Assembly (NCBI RefSeq): GCF_003852405.1
Contig: NZ_QAJM01000016.1
Location: forward strand, 161,124-225,123
Direction: 5' to 3'
Length of the DNA: 64,000 nt
From: Pseudomonas sp. KBW05
Lineage (GTDB): Bacteria > Pseudomonadota > Gammaproteobacteria > Pseudomonadales > Pseudomonadaceae
Shown: in pieces, positions 36,741 through 46,528 of the stretch
Layout of the letters: every line of letters starts with the position of its first letter
How positions within the stretch are numbered: position 1 is the first letter of the stretch
Notes under the pieces: model-generated
Seen by the model: the letters and a program-made list of their open reading frames with translations, nothing else
What the model was told of the DNA's origin: nothing
The model's database searches: none
Program-made: the position numbers and the translations under genes

Positions 36741-37370
<630 letters not shown>

Positions 37371-37385
37371 GGGCACGGTTAAAAA

Positions 37386-37474
37386 TGTGGGAGCTGGCTT
37401 GCCTGCGATAGCGGAGTGTCAGGCGACATCAATGTCGCTGTACCACCGCTATCGCAGGCAAGCCAGCTCCCACA
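37386..37474. repeat. REP pair (REPIN-like), second family
   Basis: Inverted TGTGGGAGCTGGCTTGCCTG arms continue into CGATAGCGG on the left and CCGCTATCG on the right. The centre contains GCGACATCAATGTCGC, itself a small hairpin. It lies between convergent xpt and the acetyl-CoA hydrolase family gene. Confidence 0.93.
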
Positions 37475-37493
37475 GTTGGTTTTGTGGTGTTTG

Positions 37494-39416
37494 TTAAGTT
37501 GCGGTGGCCTGTAGACCGGCGAGCAAGAGCCGCTGGTACAAATCCTCTTTGAGCCCTTCCGGCTTATCCAACCCCATCCGCTTCAAATGCCCGGGAAACA
37601 CCTCCGGCTCCGGCGCATCCAACGCCGCCTTGCCCAACTCCAAAATCTCCGTCAGCTTGAATTTGCTCTTGAGCCAGTTCAACGCGCGCAACAGATCCCG
37701 CTCTTCATCGCTGAAATCGCTGCCCAGCGGATATTCCGGGAACAACCGCGAATGCCGCGCCTGAATCGCCTTGAGGCGCTCCGGCGTGTTGTCGGCAAAG
37801 CGCACATCCAACTGGAAATCCTTGGGCAACTTGCCGGCCTTTTGCGCTTGCTCGATCAAATCGCCCTGGAAACGTGAGTCGGTGATATTGAGCAACGCCT
37901 CGATCACCTTGGCATCGGTCTGACCGCGCAAATCGGCGATGCCGTACTCGGTGATGACAATATCCCGCAGGTGTCGGGGAATAGTGCAGTGGCCGTAGTC
38001 CCAGACGATATTGGAACTGACCTCCCCCGCCGATTCGCGCCAGCTGCGCAGGATCAGGATCGACCGCGCACCTTCCAGCGCATGGCCCTGGGCGACGAAG
38101 TTGTATTGCCCGCCGACACCGCTGAGCACGCGGCCATCTTCCAACTGGTCAGCCACACCGGCGCCGAGCAAGGTCACCATGATCGCGCTGTTGATAAACC
38201 GCGCATCCAGGCGTTGCAGGCGCTTGAGTTGTTCCTGGCCGTACAACTCGTTGATGTAGCTGATGCGGGTCATGTTGAATTCAAGGCGTTTGCTGTGGGT
38301 CATTTCCTGCAGGCGCTGGTAAAAACTGCGCGGGCCGAGAAAGAAACCGCCGTGGATCGAGACACCATCAGATTGTGCCGCCTCATCGAGCAGGCCAGCA
38401 TTGGCCTGCTCCTGGGTCGCCACATCCGGGTAGACCTTACGCCGCACAATCCCGGCATCCGCCAACACCAACAGGCCGTTGACGAACATTTCGCTGCAAC
38501 CATAGAGGCCACGGGCGAAGGGATCGACGCCGCCTTCATGGCTGATCAATGGCGCCCACTGATACACATCGAGGTCGCTCAGCAGCAAGCGATAAGCTTC
38601 GTTGTCGGCCTGACGCGCCAACAGCGCAGCAGTCAGCGCATCGCCCATGGAGCCGATGCCGATCTGCAAGGTGCCGCCATCGCGCACCAGGGTGCTGGCG
38701 TGCAGGCCGATGAAGTGATCCTGAAAGCCCACCGGCATATTCGGCGTGGAGAACAGTGTGGTGCTGTCTTTTTCGTCGATCAGGTAATCAAACGCGTCCA
38801 TGCCCAGCTCGGCATCGCCGGGCATGTAGGGCAAATCGGTATGGACCTGGCCGACGATCAGAATGGTTTCGCCGGCGTCGCGGCGCTTGGCGATCATCGG
38901 CAGCAGGTCGAGGGTGATGTCCGGGTTGCAGCTCAGGCTCAACCGGTCGGGATGTTCACTGCTGCTGGCCACCAGTTGCGCCACCAGGTTCAGGCCGGCG
39001 GCATTGATATCGCGGGCGGCGTGGCTGTAGTTGCTGCTCACGTAATCCTGCTGGGCCGAGGCGCTGTGGAGCAGGCTGCCGGGCTGCATGAAGAACTGCT
39101 GCACGTGGATGTTTTTGGGCAGGCTGTCTTTACGCAGGTCGGCGAGGAAATCCAGCTCGGGATAATCACCAAACACCCGCTCGATAAAGGGTTCGAGAAA
39201 ACGCTTCTGCAAGCCGTCGCCCAGCGGTGGGCGGCCCAGGCTGAGTGCGGTGTAGATCGTCAGCGCCCGCTCCGGCAGCTTGGCGATGCGCCGGTACAGC
39301 GCATTGACGAACAGGTTGGGTTTGCCCAGCCCCAAGGGCATGCCCATGTGAATATGCGCCGGCAAGCGCGTCAGTACGTCGTCAACTGCCTGCTCGATTG
39401 AACACAACTGCACCAT
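37494..39416 (-). CDS. Acetyl-CoA hydrolase/transferase family protein
   Basis: The 640-residue protein is related to acetyl-CoA hydrolases and CoA transferases (AcetylCoA_hyd_C). Visible features are the N-terminal HIHMGMPLGLGKPNLFVNAL and the glycine-rich LSGVGGQYNFVAQGHAL followed by ARSILILRSWRESAGEVSSNIVWDYGHCTIPRHLRDIVITEYGIADLRGQT. It is longer than the usual about 430-500 residue members, by insertions in the middle. It could hydrolyse or exchange short-chain acyl-CoA; the substrate is not known. The start ATG has AGGAGGG upstream. It is convergent with xpt. Confidence 0.85.
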   Translation of the reverse strand: MVQLCSIEQAVDDVLTRLPAHIHMGMPLGLGKPNLFVNALYRRIAKLPERALTIYTALSLGRPPLGDGLQKRFLEPFIERVFGDYPELDFLADLRKDSLPKNIHVQQFFMQPGSLLHSASAQQDYVSSNYSHAARDINAAGLNLVAQLVASSSEHPDRLSLSCNPDITLDLLPMIAKRRDAGETILIVGQVHTDLPYMPGDAELGMDAFDYLIDEKDSTTLFSTPNMPVGFQDHFIGLHASTLVRDGGTLQIGIGSMGDALTAALLARQADNEAYRLLLSDLDVYQWAPLISHEGGVDPFARGLYGCSEMFVNGLLVLADAGIVRRKVYPDVATQEQANAGLLDEAAQSDGVSIHGGFFLGPRSFYQRLQEMTHSKRLEFNMTRISYINELYGQEQLKRLQRLDARFINSAIMVTLLGAGVADQLEDGRVLSGVGGQYNFVAQGHALEGARSILILRSWRESAGEVSSNIVWDYGHCTIPRHLRDIVITEYGIADLRGQTDAKVIEALLNITDSRFQGDLIEQAQKAGKLPKDFQLDVRFADNTPERLKAIQARHSRLFPEYPLGSDFSDEERDLLRALNWLKSKFKLTEILELGKAALDAPEPEVFPGHLKRMGLDKPEGLKEDLYQRLLLAGLQATAT

Positions 39417-39509
39417 CCGACCCTCCTGAACATTCCGTGATTAGGGGTTGGACAGAGAGTGGCGGGTGTTTGCTGCAAAGAACAGCCCTGAAACAAAAAT
39501 CGCGAGCAC

Positions 39510-39537
39510 AAAAAAGCCGCTCGTAAGCGGCATTTTT
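39510..39537 (-). terminator. Rho-independent terminator after cycB
   Basis: The GCCGCT-CGTA-AGCGGC stem has a six-A run on the left, which reads as T-run on the minus strand. It lies 17 bp past the cytochrome gene stop. Confidence 0.88.
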
Positions 39538-39553
39538 GGCGAAGATCGGTGGA

Positions 39554-39976
39554 TTAGAGCCCGGACATCTTCTTGATGGCACCTTTAAGGTCGTCATCCG
39601 AGCAATCCGCACAGGTGCCTTTTGGCGGCATGGCGTTGATACCGGTGATCGCCTTGGCCAGGATGCCGTCGAGGCCGCCCTGGTGATCGGCGCGCTCTTT
39701 CCAGGCAGCGGTATCACCGATTTTCGGCGCGCCCAACAGGCCAGTGCTGTGGCAGGCATTGCAGTGCTTGGCGATGATCTCGTCCGGGGTTTTTGCCCCG
39801 CCGCCGCCAGCGACAACAGCGACTTCCATCCCCTTGCATTCCTGGCCCTGGACGCACACCTGGCCGACAGGCTCCAGGCGCTTGGCAATGTCGTCATTGG
39901 TCGCAGCTTGAGCGCTGACAGCCCATAGGGCCAGTACGGTTGCTGGTGCAGCCAGCATTTTCATAATTAGGTTCAC
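39554..39976 (-). CDS. cycB: Cytochrome c5 (CycB)
   Basis: The 140-residue protein has an export signal (to SAQA) and one c-type heme site CNACH, with the probable distal methionine in NAMPPKG. Extra cysteine pairs occur outside the heme site (VCVQGQEC and TCADC). It is a small periplasmic electron carrier of the c5 class, matching PA5300. The GTG at 39976 (M-N-L-I-M-K-M) is chosen because GAGGG precedes it by 7 nt, while the inner ATG at 39964 has none. Confidence 0.9.
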   Translation of the reverse strand: MNLIMKMLAAPATVLALWAVSAQAATNDDIAKRLEPVGQVCVQGQECKGMEVAVVAGGGGAKTPDEIIAKHCNACHSTGLLGAPKIGDTAAWKERADHQGGLDGILAKAITGINAMPPKGTCADCSDDDLKGAIKKMSGL

Positions 39977-40145
39977 GCGTTCACCCTCAATGGTGGCTAT
40001 TCACGCCTGCGGCCACGGTTTCGCAGGCGGCGAAAGTATAACGGTTAGCCCGCCTGGCCGAAACAACCCTATTAAATAAAGGGAGATTCGGCTTCACGGA
40101 TACAGCTGTGGGTGTGTCTGCAACGCTGGCAGCACGCCTCTTTTC

Positions 40146-40694
40146 TTAAAAGTTCGCGGGTGTGGCTGCGCTGATTAGTCGCGCCGGCACGTCGAACGGA
40201 TTGCGAAAACGATGGGGCTTGGTGCTTTCAAAGTAGTAGCTATCGCCCGCTTCGAGCACAAAAGTTTCAAGACCGACCACCAATTCCAGGCGACCCTCCA
40301 CCAGAATCCCGGTTTCTTCGCCTTCATGGGTGAGCATTTCTTCGCCCGTGTCAGCGCCCGGCGGGTAGATTTCGTTGAGAAACGCAATCGCCCGGCTTGG
40401 GTGCGCCCGGCCTACCAGTTTCATGGTCACGGCGCCGTCAGAGATGTCGATCAGCTCATTGGCTTTATAGACGATCTGCGTCGGTATTTCCTGGAGGATC
40501 TCCTCGGAAAAGAACTCGACCATGGACATGGGGATGCCGCCCAGCACCTTGCGCAAGGAGCTGATCGAGGGGCTGACGCTGTTTTTTTCGATCATCGAAA
40601 TGGTGCTGTTGGTGACACCCGCGCGCTTGGCGAGCTCGCGCTGGGAAAGACCCTTCAGTTTACGGATGGATTGCAGTCGTTCGCCGACGTCCAA
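40146..40694 (-). CDS. pauR: PauR, XRE-cupin repressor of polyamine catabolism
   Basis: The 182-residue protein has an N-terminal helix-turn-helix of XRE type (residues 5-60: RLQSIRKLKGLSQRELAKRAGVTNSTISMIE) and a C-terminal cupin (about 105-180: EMLTHEGEETGILVEGRLEL...FESTKPHRFRNPF) that senses polyamines. Its best match by memory is PAO1 PauR (PA5301), which represses gamma-glutamyl-polyamine genes pauA/pauB/pauC. It starts at an unusual TTG (40694) behind GGAGG. Its targets pauB4 and pauC lie about 4 and 11 kb downstream on this map. Confidence 0.9.
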   Translation of the reverse strand: MDVGERLQSIRKLKGLSQRELAKRAGVTNSTISMIEKNSVSPSISSLRKVLGGIPMSMVEFFSEEILQEIPTQIVYKANELIDISDGAVTMKLVGRAHPSRAIAFLNEIYPPGADTGEEMLTHEGEETGILVEGRLELVVGLETFVLEAGDSYYFESTKPHRFRNPFDVPARLISAATPANF

Positions 40695-40810
40695 TGCAGG
40701 AGCCTCCTAGGATTCAGGCTTTGTTGTAATTGAGCGTTATCATGGCGACAGCGTTCAGTATTTACAACACTTGGGCCTAAATCCCGGATAGCGACGTTCG
40801 TGCCTGGCGC

Positions 40811-41884
40811 TCAGTCGCCGGAATAGAGCCTTGGCACCCGGCGCAGGTTGCAGAAGATCTGGTAGGGAATGGTGTCAGCCGCGACGGCGATATCACTGGC
40901 GAGAATGTTTTTGCCCCACAGCTCCACCGTTGAGCCGAGGCCGGCCTGGGGCACGTCCGTCAGATCGACGCACAGCATGTCCATGGACACGCGACCCAGC
41001 AATTGGCTGCGCTGCCCGGCCACCAACACCGGCGTACCGGTCGGCGCATGACGCGGGTAGCCGTCGGCATAACCCATGGCCACCACACCGATGCGCATCG
41101 GCTTGGGCGTGATGAACCGCGCGCCGTAACCCACCGGCTCGCCGGCCGGCAGTTCGCGTACGCAGATCACTTTCGATTCCAGGGTCATCACCGGCTGCAA
41201 ACGTGCGGCCACGGCCTGGTCTTCGCCAAACGGCGTGGCGCCGTACAGCATGATGCCGGGGCGTACCCAGTCGCTGGTCACGTTCGGCCAGCCCATCACC
41301 GACGGCGAGTTGCGCAGGCTGACCTCAGCGGACAAACCCTGACGAGCCGCTTCAAATACGGCCACTTGCTCATCGCTGCGCACGCAATCGAGCTCATCGG
41401 CGCGGGCGAAGTGGCTCATCAATACGATCTTGGCGACTTTGCCGCTGGCCAGCAGGCGTTGGTACGCCTCGTGGTAGTCCTTGGGATGTAGGCCGACGCG
41501 ATGCATGCCCGAATCCAGCTTGAGCCAGATGGTCAACGGCTTGCTCAGCCGGGCCTGTTCGATCGCGTCCAACTGCCACAGCGAATGCACCACACACCAC
41601 AGATCATGCTCGTTGATCAGCGGCAGCTCACTGGCTTCGAAAAAACCCTCCAGCAGCAACACCGGCGCACGAATGCCGGCGGCGCGCAGTTCCAGCGCTT
41701 CTTCGATGCACGCCACGGCAAAGCCGTCGGCCTCGGCTTCCAGCGCCTGGGCCACGCGCACGGCGCCATGGCCGTAGGCATCGGCCTTGACCACGGCAAG
41801 GGCCTTGGCCCCCGTGACTTCACGGGCCAATTGGTAGTTATGGCGCAGGGCTTGGAGATCGATCAGGGCACGGGCAGGACGCAT
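40811..41884 (-). CDS. dadX: Alanine racemase, catabolic (DadX)
   Basis: DadX interconverts L- and D-alanine with PLP, feeding DadA. The 357-residue protein has Schiff-base lysine K33 in [10 protein letters not shown], the FARADE block, and YGARF for the second catalytic base region. As the first gene neighbours are ridA and dadA on the same strand, it is the catabolic paralogue, not the biosynthetic Alr. No clear ribosome site precedes the ATG; it starts 76 bp after ridA. Confidence 0.95.
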   Translation of the reverse strand: MRPARALIDLQALRHNYQLAREVTGAKALAVVKADAYGHGAVRVAQALEAEADGFAVACIEEALELRAAGIRAPVLLLEGFFEASELPLINEHDLWCVVHSLWQLDAIEQARLSKPLTIWLKLDSGMHRVGLHPKDYHEAYQRLLASGKVAKIVLMSHFARADELDCVRSDEQVAVFEAARQGLSAEVSLRNSPSVMGWPNVTSDWVRPGIMLYGATPFGEDQAVAARLQPVMTLESKVICVRELPAGEPVGYGARFITPKPMRIGVVAMGYADGYPRHAPTGTPVLVAGQRSQLLGRVSMDMLCVDLTDVPQAGLGSTVELWGKNILASDIAVAADTIPYQIFCNLRRVPRLYSGD

Positions 41885-41960
41885 GGCGGCAGGCTTCTAG
41901 GCAGCAGAGTGAAAAAACCGGTGCCGCCCAATATCGTCGGCACCGGGAGAGGATCTGGGT

Positions 41961-42314
41961 TTACGGCAGCGCAGCCACGACGGACAGCTCTACCAGAATT
42001 TCCGGTTCGCACAGTTTGGCCTCAACCGTGGCGCGGGCCGGGGCGACGCCTTTGGGCAACCACTTGTCCCACACCGCGTTCATGCCGGCGAAATCGGCAT
42101 CGATGTCCTTCAAGTAGATCGTCACCGACAACAACTTGGTCTTGTCGGTGCCGGCCAGGTCCAGCAACCGCTCGATATTGGCCAGGGTTTCACGGGTCTG
42201 CTGTTCAATCCCGGCATTCATGTCGTCGCCGACTTGCCCGGCCAGATACACGGTACCGCTGTGGACAACGATCTGGCTCATGCGCTCATTGGTGAGCTGG
42301 CGCTGGATTGACAT
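41961..42314 (-). CDS. RidA family enamine/imine deaminase
   Basis: The 117-residue RidA/YjgF protein hydrolyses reactive imine and enamine intermediates. The family arginine is in [11 protein letters not shown], and the core runs from [13 protein letters not shown] to [12 protein letters not shown]. It starts at 42314 with AGGAG 10 nt upstream inside the end of dadA, giving a 29-bp same-strand overlap. Its position between dadA and dadX suggests it removes the 2-iminopropanoate made by DadA from D-alanine (inference). Confidence 0.9.
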   Translation of the reverse strand: MSIQRQLTNERMSQIVVHSGTVYLAGQVGDDMNAGIEQQTRETLANIERLLDLAGTDKTKLLSVTIYLKDIDADFAGMNAVWDKWLPKGVAPARATVEAKLCEPEILVELSVVAALP

Positions 42315-43587
42315 GTTTTGCGGACTCCTGGTGGTTGCCGTAACGGGAAATATCGAGGCCTGCGGCGCTGATCTGTGGGGTTTTCTTCGCCATCAGGTCG
42401 GCCAGCAAGCGGCCCGAGCCGCAGGCCATGGTCCAACCGAGGGTTCCGTGACCGGTGTTCAGGAACAGGTTCTTGAACGGCGTGGCACCGACAATCGGCG
42501 TACCGTCGGGTGTGGTCGGGCGCAGGCCGGTCCAGAAGGTGGCCTCGCTCAAATCGCCGCCCTGAGGATAAAGGTCGTTGACGATCATCTCCAGGGTTTC
42601 GCGCCGGCGCGGGTTCAGCGACAGGTCAAAACCGGCGATTTCCGCCATGCCGCCGACGCGGATGCGGTTGTCGAAACGGGTGATCGCGACCTTGTAGGTC
42701 TCGTCGAGAATGGTCGATGTCGGCGCCATCGCCGGGTTGGTGATCGGCACAGTCAGCGAGTAACCCTTGAGCGGGTACACCGGCGCCTTGATCCCCAGCG
42801 GCTTGAGCAGCTTCGGCGAGTAGCTGCCGAGGGCCAGCACATAGCGATCGGCGGTTTCCAGCTTACCGTCGATCCACACGCCGTTGATGCGTTCGCCAGC
42901 GTAGTCGAGGCGTTGGATGTCCTGTTCGAAACGGAATTCCACGCCCAGTTGCTTGCACATCTCGGCCAGGCGCGTGGTGAACATCTGGCAGTCGCCGGTC
43001 TGGTCATTCGGCAGGCGCAGGGCACCGGCGAGGATATCGGTGACACTGGCCAGGGCTGGCTCTACACGGGCGATGCCGGCGCGGTCGAGCAGTTCGAACG
43101 GCACGCCAGACTCTTTCAGCACGGCGATGTCTTTGGCGGCGCCATCCAGCTGGGCCTGGGTGCGGAACAGCTGGGTAGTCCCCAGGCTGCGGCCTTCGTA
43201 GGCAATACCGGTTTCGGCGCGCAGTTCGTCGAGGCAGTCACGGCTGTACTCGGACAGGCGCACCATACGCTCTTTGTTCACGGCATAGCGGCTGGCGGTG
43301 CAGTTGCGCAGCATCTGCGCCATCCACAGGTATTGATCAATATCGGCGGTGGCCTTGATCGCCAGCGGCGCGTGGCGCTGCAACAACCACTTGATGGCCT
43401 TGAGCGGCACACCCGGCGCGGCCCATGGTGAGGCGTAGCCTGGGGACACCTGGCCGGCGTTGGCGAAACTGGTTTCCATCGCAGCGGCGGGCTGACGGTC
43501 GACCACGACCACTTCAAAGCCGGCCCGCGCCAAATAGTAGGCACTGGTCACCCCAATGACGCCGCTACCCAAGACCAGAACGCGCAT
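42286..43587 (-). CDS. dadA: D-amino acid dehydrogenase small subunit DadA
   Basis: DadA is a membrane-associated FAD enzyme that oxidises D-alanine and other D-amino acids and passes electrons to the respiratory chain. The 433-residue protein begins at ATG 43587 behind GAGGA with the dinucleotide motif [22 protein letters not shown] (GxGxxG). DAO-family blocks near [16 protein letters not shown] and [20 protein letters not shown] close the FAD site. It heads dadA-ridA-dadX and is divergent from lrp. A good promoter lies upstream at 43676-43704. Confidence 0.95.
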   Translation of the reverse strand: MRVLVLGSGVIGVTSAYYLARAGFEVVVVDRQPAAAMETSFANAGQVSPGYASPWAAPGVPLKAIKWLLQRHAPLAIKATADIDQYLWMAQMLRNCTASRYAVNKERMVRLSEYSRDCLDELRAETGIAYEGRSLGTTQLFRTQAQLDGAAKDIAVLKESGVPFELLDRAGIARVEPALASVTDILAGALRLPNDQTGDCQMFTTRLAEMCKQLGVEFRFEQDIQRLDYAGERINGVWIDGKLETADRYVLALGSYSPKLLKPLGIKAPVYPLKGYSLTVPITNPAMAPTSTILDETYKVAITRFDNRIRVGGMAEIAGFDLSLNPRRRETLEMIVNDLYPQGGDLSEATFWTGLRPTTPDGTPIVGATPFKNLFLNTGHGTLGWTMACGSGRLLADLMAKKTPQISAAGLDISRYGNHQESAKHVNPAPAHQ

Positions 43588-43675
43588 TTTTATATCCTCA
43601 TCGCGGCTTGACCGCCGACGTGTGTTATTCGAGCAATGATGAGCGCAGTGTAAAAAACTATTGCCAGTGCATTTC

Positions 43676-43704
43676 ACTATATAACCGCCTATATTTGGCG
43701 ACAA
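43676..43704 (-). promoter_or_regulatory. Predicted sigma-70 promoter of the dadA-ridA-dadX operon
   Basis: Reading the minus strand, TTGTCG at 43704-43699 and TATAGT at 43681-43676 are 17 bp apart, 88 bp upstream of dadA, in the gap shared with lrp. The region is AT-rich and likely to carry Lrp sites. Confidence 0.6.
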
Positions 43705-43742
43705 TTCTCGGCAAAAACCCTTTTCACAGAGGCGTATCCCCT

Positions 43743-44231
43743 ATGCGTACCAACACCCAGACCAAGCGGGAGCTGGACAAGATCGACCGCAACATCCTGC
43801 GCATCCTGCAAACCGACGGGCGCATTTCGTTCACGGAGCTGGGGGAAAAGGTCGGGCTGTCGACCACGCCGTGCACCGAGCGCGTGCGTCGGCTGGAGCG
43901 TGAGGGGATCATCATGGGCTACAACGCGCGGCTCAATCCCCAGCATTTGAAGGGGAGTTTGCTGGTATTTGTCGAGATCAGCCTGGATTACAAGTCCGGC
44001 GACACCTTTGAGGAATTCCGCCGCGCGGTGCTGAAACTGCCCCACGTGCTGGAGTGCCATTTGGTGTCAGGGGACTTCGACTACCTGGTAAAAGCGCGGA
44101 TTTCCGAGATGGCCTCGTACCGCAAATTGTTGGGCGATATCTTGCTCAAGCTGCCCCATGTGCGGGAGTCCAAGAGCTATATCGTGATGGAAGAGGTGAA
44201 AGAGAGCCTGAACCTGCCGATCCCCGATTAA
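43743..44231 (+). CDS. lrp: Lrp/AsnC family regulator, probable activator of dad genes
   Basis: The 162-residue protein has an N-terminal winged helix (residues 10-70: LDKIDRNILRILQTDGRISFTELGEKVGLSTTPCTERVRRLE) and a C-terminal RAM ligand domain (FVEISLDYKS, HLVSGDFDYLVKARI). It is close to the true Lrp subfamily (DadR in P. fluorescens and P. putida literature), which responds to L-alanine or leucine and activates divergent dadA. Start ATG 43743 lies behind GAGG. It ends 20 bp before a composite REP region. Confidence 0.93.
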   Translation: MRTNTQTKRELDKIDRNILRILQTDGRISFTELGEKVGLSTTPCTERVRRLEREGIIMGYNARLNPQHLKGSLLVFVEISLDYKSGDTFEEFRRAVLKLPHVLECHLVSGDFDYLVKARISEMASYRKLLGDILLKLPHVRESKSYIVMEEVKESLNLPIPD

Positions 44232-44251
44232 CCAGATAAAACTCGGTCAAC

Positions 44252-44356
44252 TGTGGGAGCTGGCTTGTGTGGGAGCGGGCTTGCTCGCGAAAGCGGTGTG
44301 CCAGTCACTGAATGTGTTTCTGACACACCGCATTCGCGAGCAAGCCCGCTCCCACA
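44252..44356. repeat. Composite REP: truncated second-family unit joined to a complete first-family pair
   Basis: TGTGGGAGCTGGCTTG (44252-44267) is cut short and followed directly by a full inverted pair starting TGTGGGAGCGGGCTTGC at 44268 and ending GCCCGCTCCCACA at 44356. It lies between convergent lrp and the YkgJ-type gene. Confidence 0.9.
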
Positions 44357-44375
44357 TTTAATCCGAGTACACCAG

Positions 44376-44729
44376 TCAGACCAGCACCTGCCGCGTGCTC
44401 GCCATGTATTCATGGATCTGCTTCTCCACCCGCGGGTGAATCAACTCCACCGGCCGCCGCCCATTGGGGCACGGCAAGGTCTTGGTGGTGCCAAACAACC
44501 GGCAGATCAACGGTCGCTCGTCATACACCGTGCAGCCGTTGGGCCCCAGGTGCACACAGTTCAGCTCGTCCATGGCCGCATCCTGCTCGGCTGCGGTCTT
44601 GCGCGGCAGGCGCGACATTTCCTCGGGCGAGGTGGTCACTGGCCCACAGCAATCGTGGCAACCGGGGACGCACTCGAACGAAGGAATCTGCCGGCGCAGC
44701 GCACTGATTTTCTGACTGTTGCAACTCAT
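44376..44729 (-). CDS. YkgJ family cysteine cluster protein
   Basis: The 117-residue protein has the YkgJ (CxxCxxCC) arrangement: C-x3-C-x2-CC in FECVPGCHDCCGPV, then LNCVHLGPNGCTVYDERPLICRLFG, which suggests a bound iron-sulfur or zinc site. A further cysteine occurs in LPCPNGRR. Function is unknown, although the family is widespread. It is convergent with lrp and divergent from pauB4, whose start is 115 bp away. Confidence 0.88.
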   Translation of the reverse strand: MSCNSQKISALRRQIPSFECVPGCHDCCGPVTTSPEEMSRLPRKTAAEQDAAMDELNCVHLGPNGCTVYDERPLICRLFGTTKTLPCPNGRRPVELIHPRVEKQIHEYMASTRQVLV

Positions 44730-44844
44730 CGAAACACGTACCGAACGGCGAATAGACGTGGATTCTGCCGCAAAACGCCCTGCGCAGACAGCTTCGTCCG
44801 ACCGCTGTATCCTGCGTCAAATTTTCCAAACAGGGATGCTCCCC

Positions 44845-46137
44845 ATGACCGCCAGCGCCCGGCACACCACGTCCTACTACGCCGCCAGCAGCGTGCCGCA
44901 ACCCGATTACCCGGCGTTGACCGGCGAAGTCACGGCCGATGTATGCGTGGTCGGCGGTGGGTTTTCCGGGTTGAACACCGCCCTGGAACTGGCCGAACGG
45001 GGTTTCAGCGTGGTACTGCTGGAAGCACGCAAGATCGCCTGGGGCGCCAGCGGGCGCAACGGTGGGCAGTTGATCCGTGGCGTCGGCCACGGCCTGGACC
45101 AGTTCGCCAACGTGATCGGCACCGACGGCGTGCGCCAAATGAAACTGATGGGCCTGGAAGCCGTGGAGATCGTGCGCGAGCGCATCGAGCGCTTCCAGAT
45201 CCCCTGCGATTTGACCTGGGGCTACTGCGACCTCGCCAACAAGCCCCGCGACCTGCACGGCCTGGCCGAAGACGCCGAAGAATTGCGCAGCCTGGGCTAT
45301 CGCCACGAAGTACGCCTGCTGAGCGCTGGCGAGATGAGCAGCGTGATCGGCTCCGAGCGTTATGTGGGCGGCATGATCGATATGGGCTCGGGCCACCTGC
45401 ACCCGCTGAACCTGGCGCTGGGTGAAGCCGCCGCCGCGCAGCAACTGGGCGCGCAGTTGTTTGAGCAATCCGCAGTGACGCGTATCGACTACGGCCCCGA
45501 GGTCAACGTACACACTGCCCAGGGCAACGTGCGCGCCAAGACCCTGGTGCTGGCCTGCAACGCCTATCTGAATGGCTTGAACCCGCAACTTAGTGGCAAA
45601 GTGCTGCCGGCCGGCAGCTACATCATCGCCACCGAACCGTTGAGCGAAGCCCAGGCCGCCCAGCTGTTGCCACAGAACATGGCCGTGTGCGACCAGCGGG
45701 TGACAGTGGACTACTTTCGCCTGTCCGCCGACCGACGCTTGCTGTTCGGCGGTGCCTGCCACTACTCCGGCCGCGATCCGCAGGACATCGGCGCCTATAT
45801 GCGTCCGAAAATGCTCAAGGTGTTCCCGCAACTGGCCGAGGTGAAGATCGACTACCAGTGGGGCGGCATGATCGGCATCGGCGCCAACCGCCTGCCGCAG
45901 ATCGGCCGGCTGCCCGACCACCCCAACGTGTATTACGCCCAGGCCTATGCCGGCCACGGCCTCAACACCACGCACCTGGCGGGCAAACTGCTGGCCGAGG
46001 CCATCAGCGGCCAGCAACAGGGGCGCTTCGACCTGTTCGCCCAGGTGCCGCACATCACCTTCCCCGGCGGCAAGCATTTGCGCTCGCCGCTGCTGGCATT
46101 GGGCATGCTCTGGCACCGGTTCAAAGAGCTGGTGTGA
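44845..46137 (+). CDS. pauB4: Gamma-glutamylputrescine oxidoreductase-like FAD enzyme (PauB4)
   Basis: The 430-residue protein has an N-terminal FAD site (DVCVVGGGFSGLNTALELAERGFSVVLLEA) and the DAO-superfamily ASGRNGGQLIRG block, with the C-terminal FAD region FAVYAQAYAGHGLNTTHLAGKLLAE-type. In Pseudomonas PauB oxidises gamma-glutamylated polyamines; its place next to pauC-pauR resembles PA5309. The ATG at 44845 is chosen because AGGG lies upstream; ATG 44836 is possible. The DUF1127 gene is convergent right at its end. Confidence 0.85.
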   Translation: MTASARHTTSYYAASSVPQPDYPALTGEVTADVCVVGGGFSGLNTALELAERGFSVVLLEARKIAWGASGRNGGQLIRGVGHGLDQFANVIGTDGVRQMKLMGLEAVEIVRERIERFQIPCDLTWGYCDLANKPRDLHGLAEDAEELRSLGYRHEVRLLSAGEMSSVIGSERYVGGMIDMGSGHLHPLNLALGEAAAAQQLGAQLFEQSAVTRIDYGPEVNVHTAQGNVRAKTLVLACNAYLNGLNPQLSGKVLPAGSYIIATEPLSEAQAAQLLPQNMAVCDQRVTVDYFRLSADRRLLFGGACHYSGRDPQDIGAYMRPKMLKVFPQLAEVKIDYQWGGMIGIGANRLPQIGRLPDHPNVYYAQAYAGHGLNTTHLAGKLLAEAISGQQQGRFDLFAQVPHITFPGGKHLRSPLLALGMLWHRFKELV

Positions 46138-46362
46138 TCACCCGCGCCAGAACGGTTTGACCCCTTCCTGGCGCGCTTGCTCTGCGCTGAGGCCAATGTC
46201 CTGCAACTGCTCGGCGGTCAGCTCCAGCAAGGCCTTGCGCGTATGGCGGCGATGCCAGAACAGACTCCAGCGGCTGCTGGCCGGCGCCGCCAGCGTGCGC
46301 CCCTGCCCCGCTTCCAATTCCTGGCCGTGTAACGCCAACCGCACATCGCTCATGCCGCTCAT
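46138..46362 (-). CDS. DUF1127 domain small protein
   Basis: The about 74-residue protein has a basic, tryptophan-rich middle (SRWSLFWHRRHTRKALLELTAEQLQDIGLSAEQARQEG) followed by KPFWR, the DUF1127 (YjiS) signature. Some members bind RNA and control phosphate or stress responses. The ATG at 46362 has GAGGGG at good spacing; a longer start at 46377 lacks it. Its stop abuts the pauB4 stop in convergent orientation. It is divergent from the MocR gene at 46529, a pairing often seen. Confidence 0.85.
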   Translation of the reverse strand: MSGMSDVRLALHGQELEAGQGRTLAAPASSRWSLFWHRRHTRKALLELTAEQLQDIGLSAEQARQEGVKPFWRG

Positions 46363-46528
46363 TGTGTTGCCCCTCATTTGCCTGTTGCCATGAGTGACTA
46401 GGATGGGCGTGCAGGCAAAACCATTACAGATTCAATCAATTTATATTAAATCCATACAGACACTGCCTATAGGGCGCTGAATCCTGTATTTTCGCTGCAT
46501 CTGTACCGGTCTCTTGGGAGCGACCACC

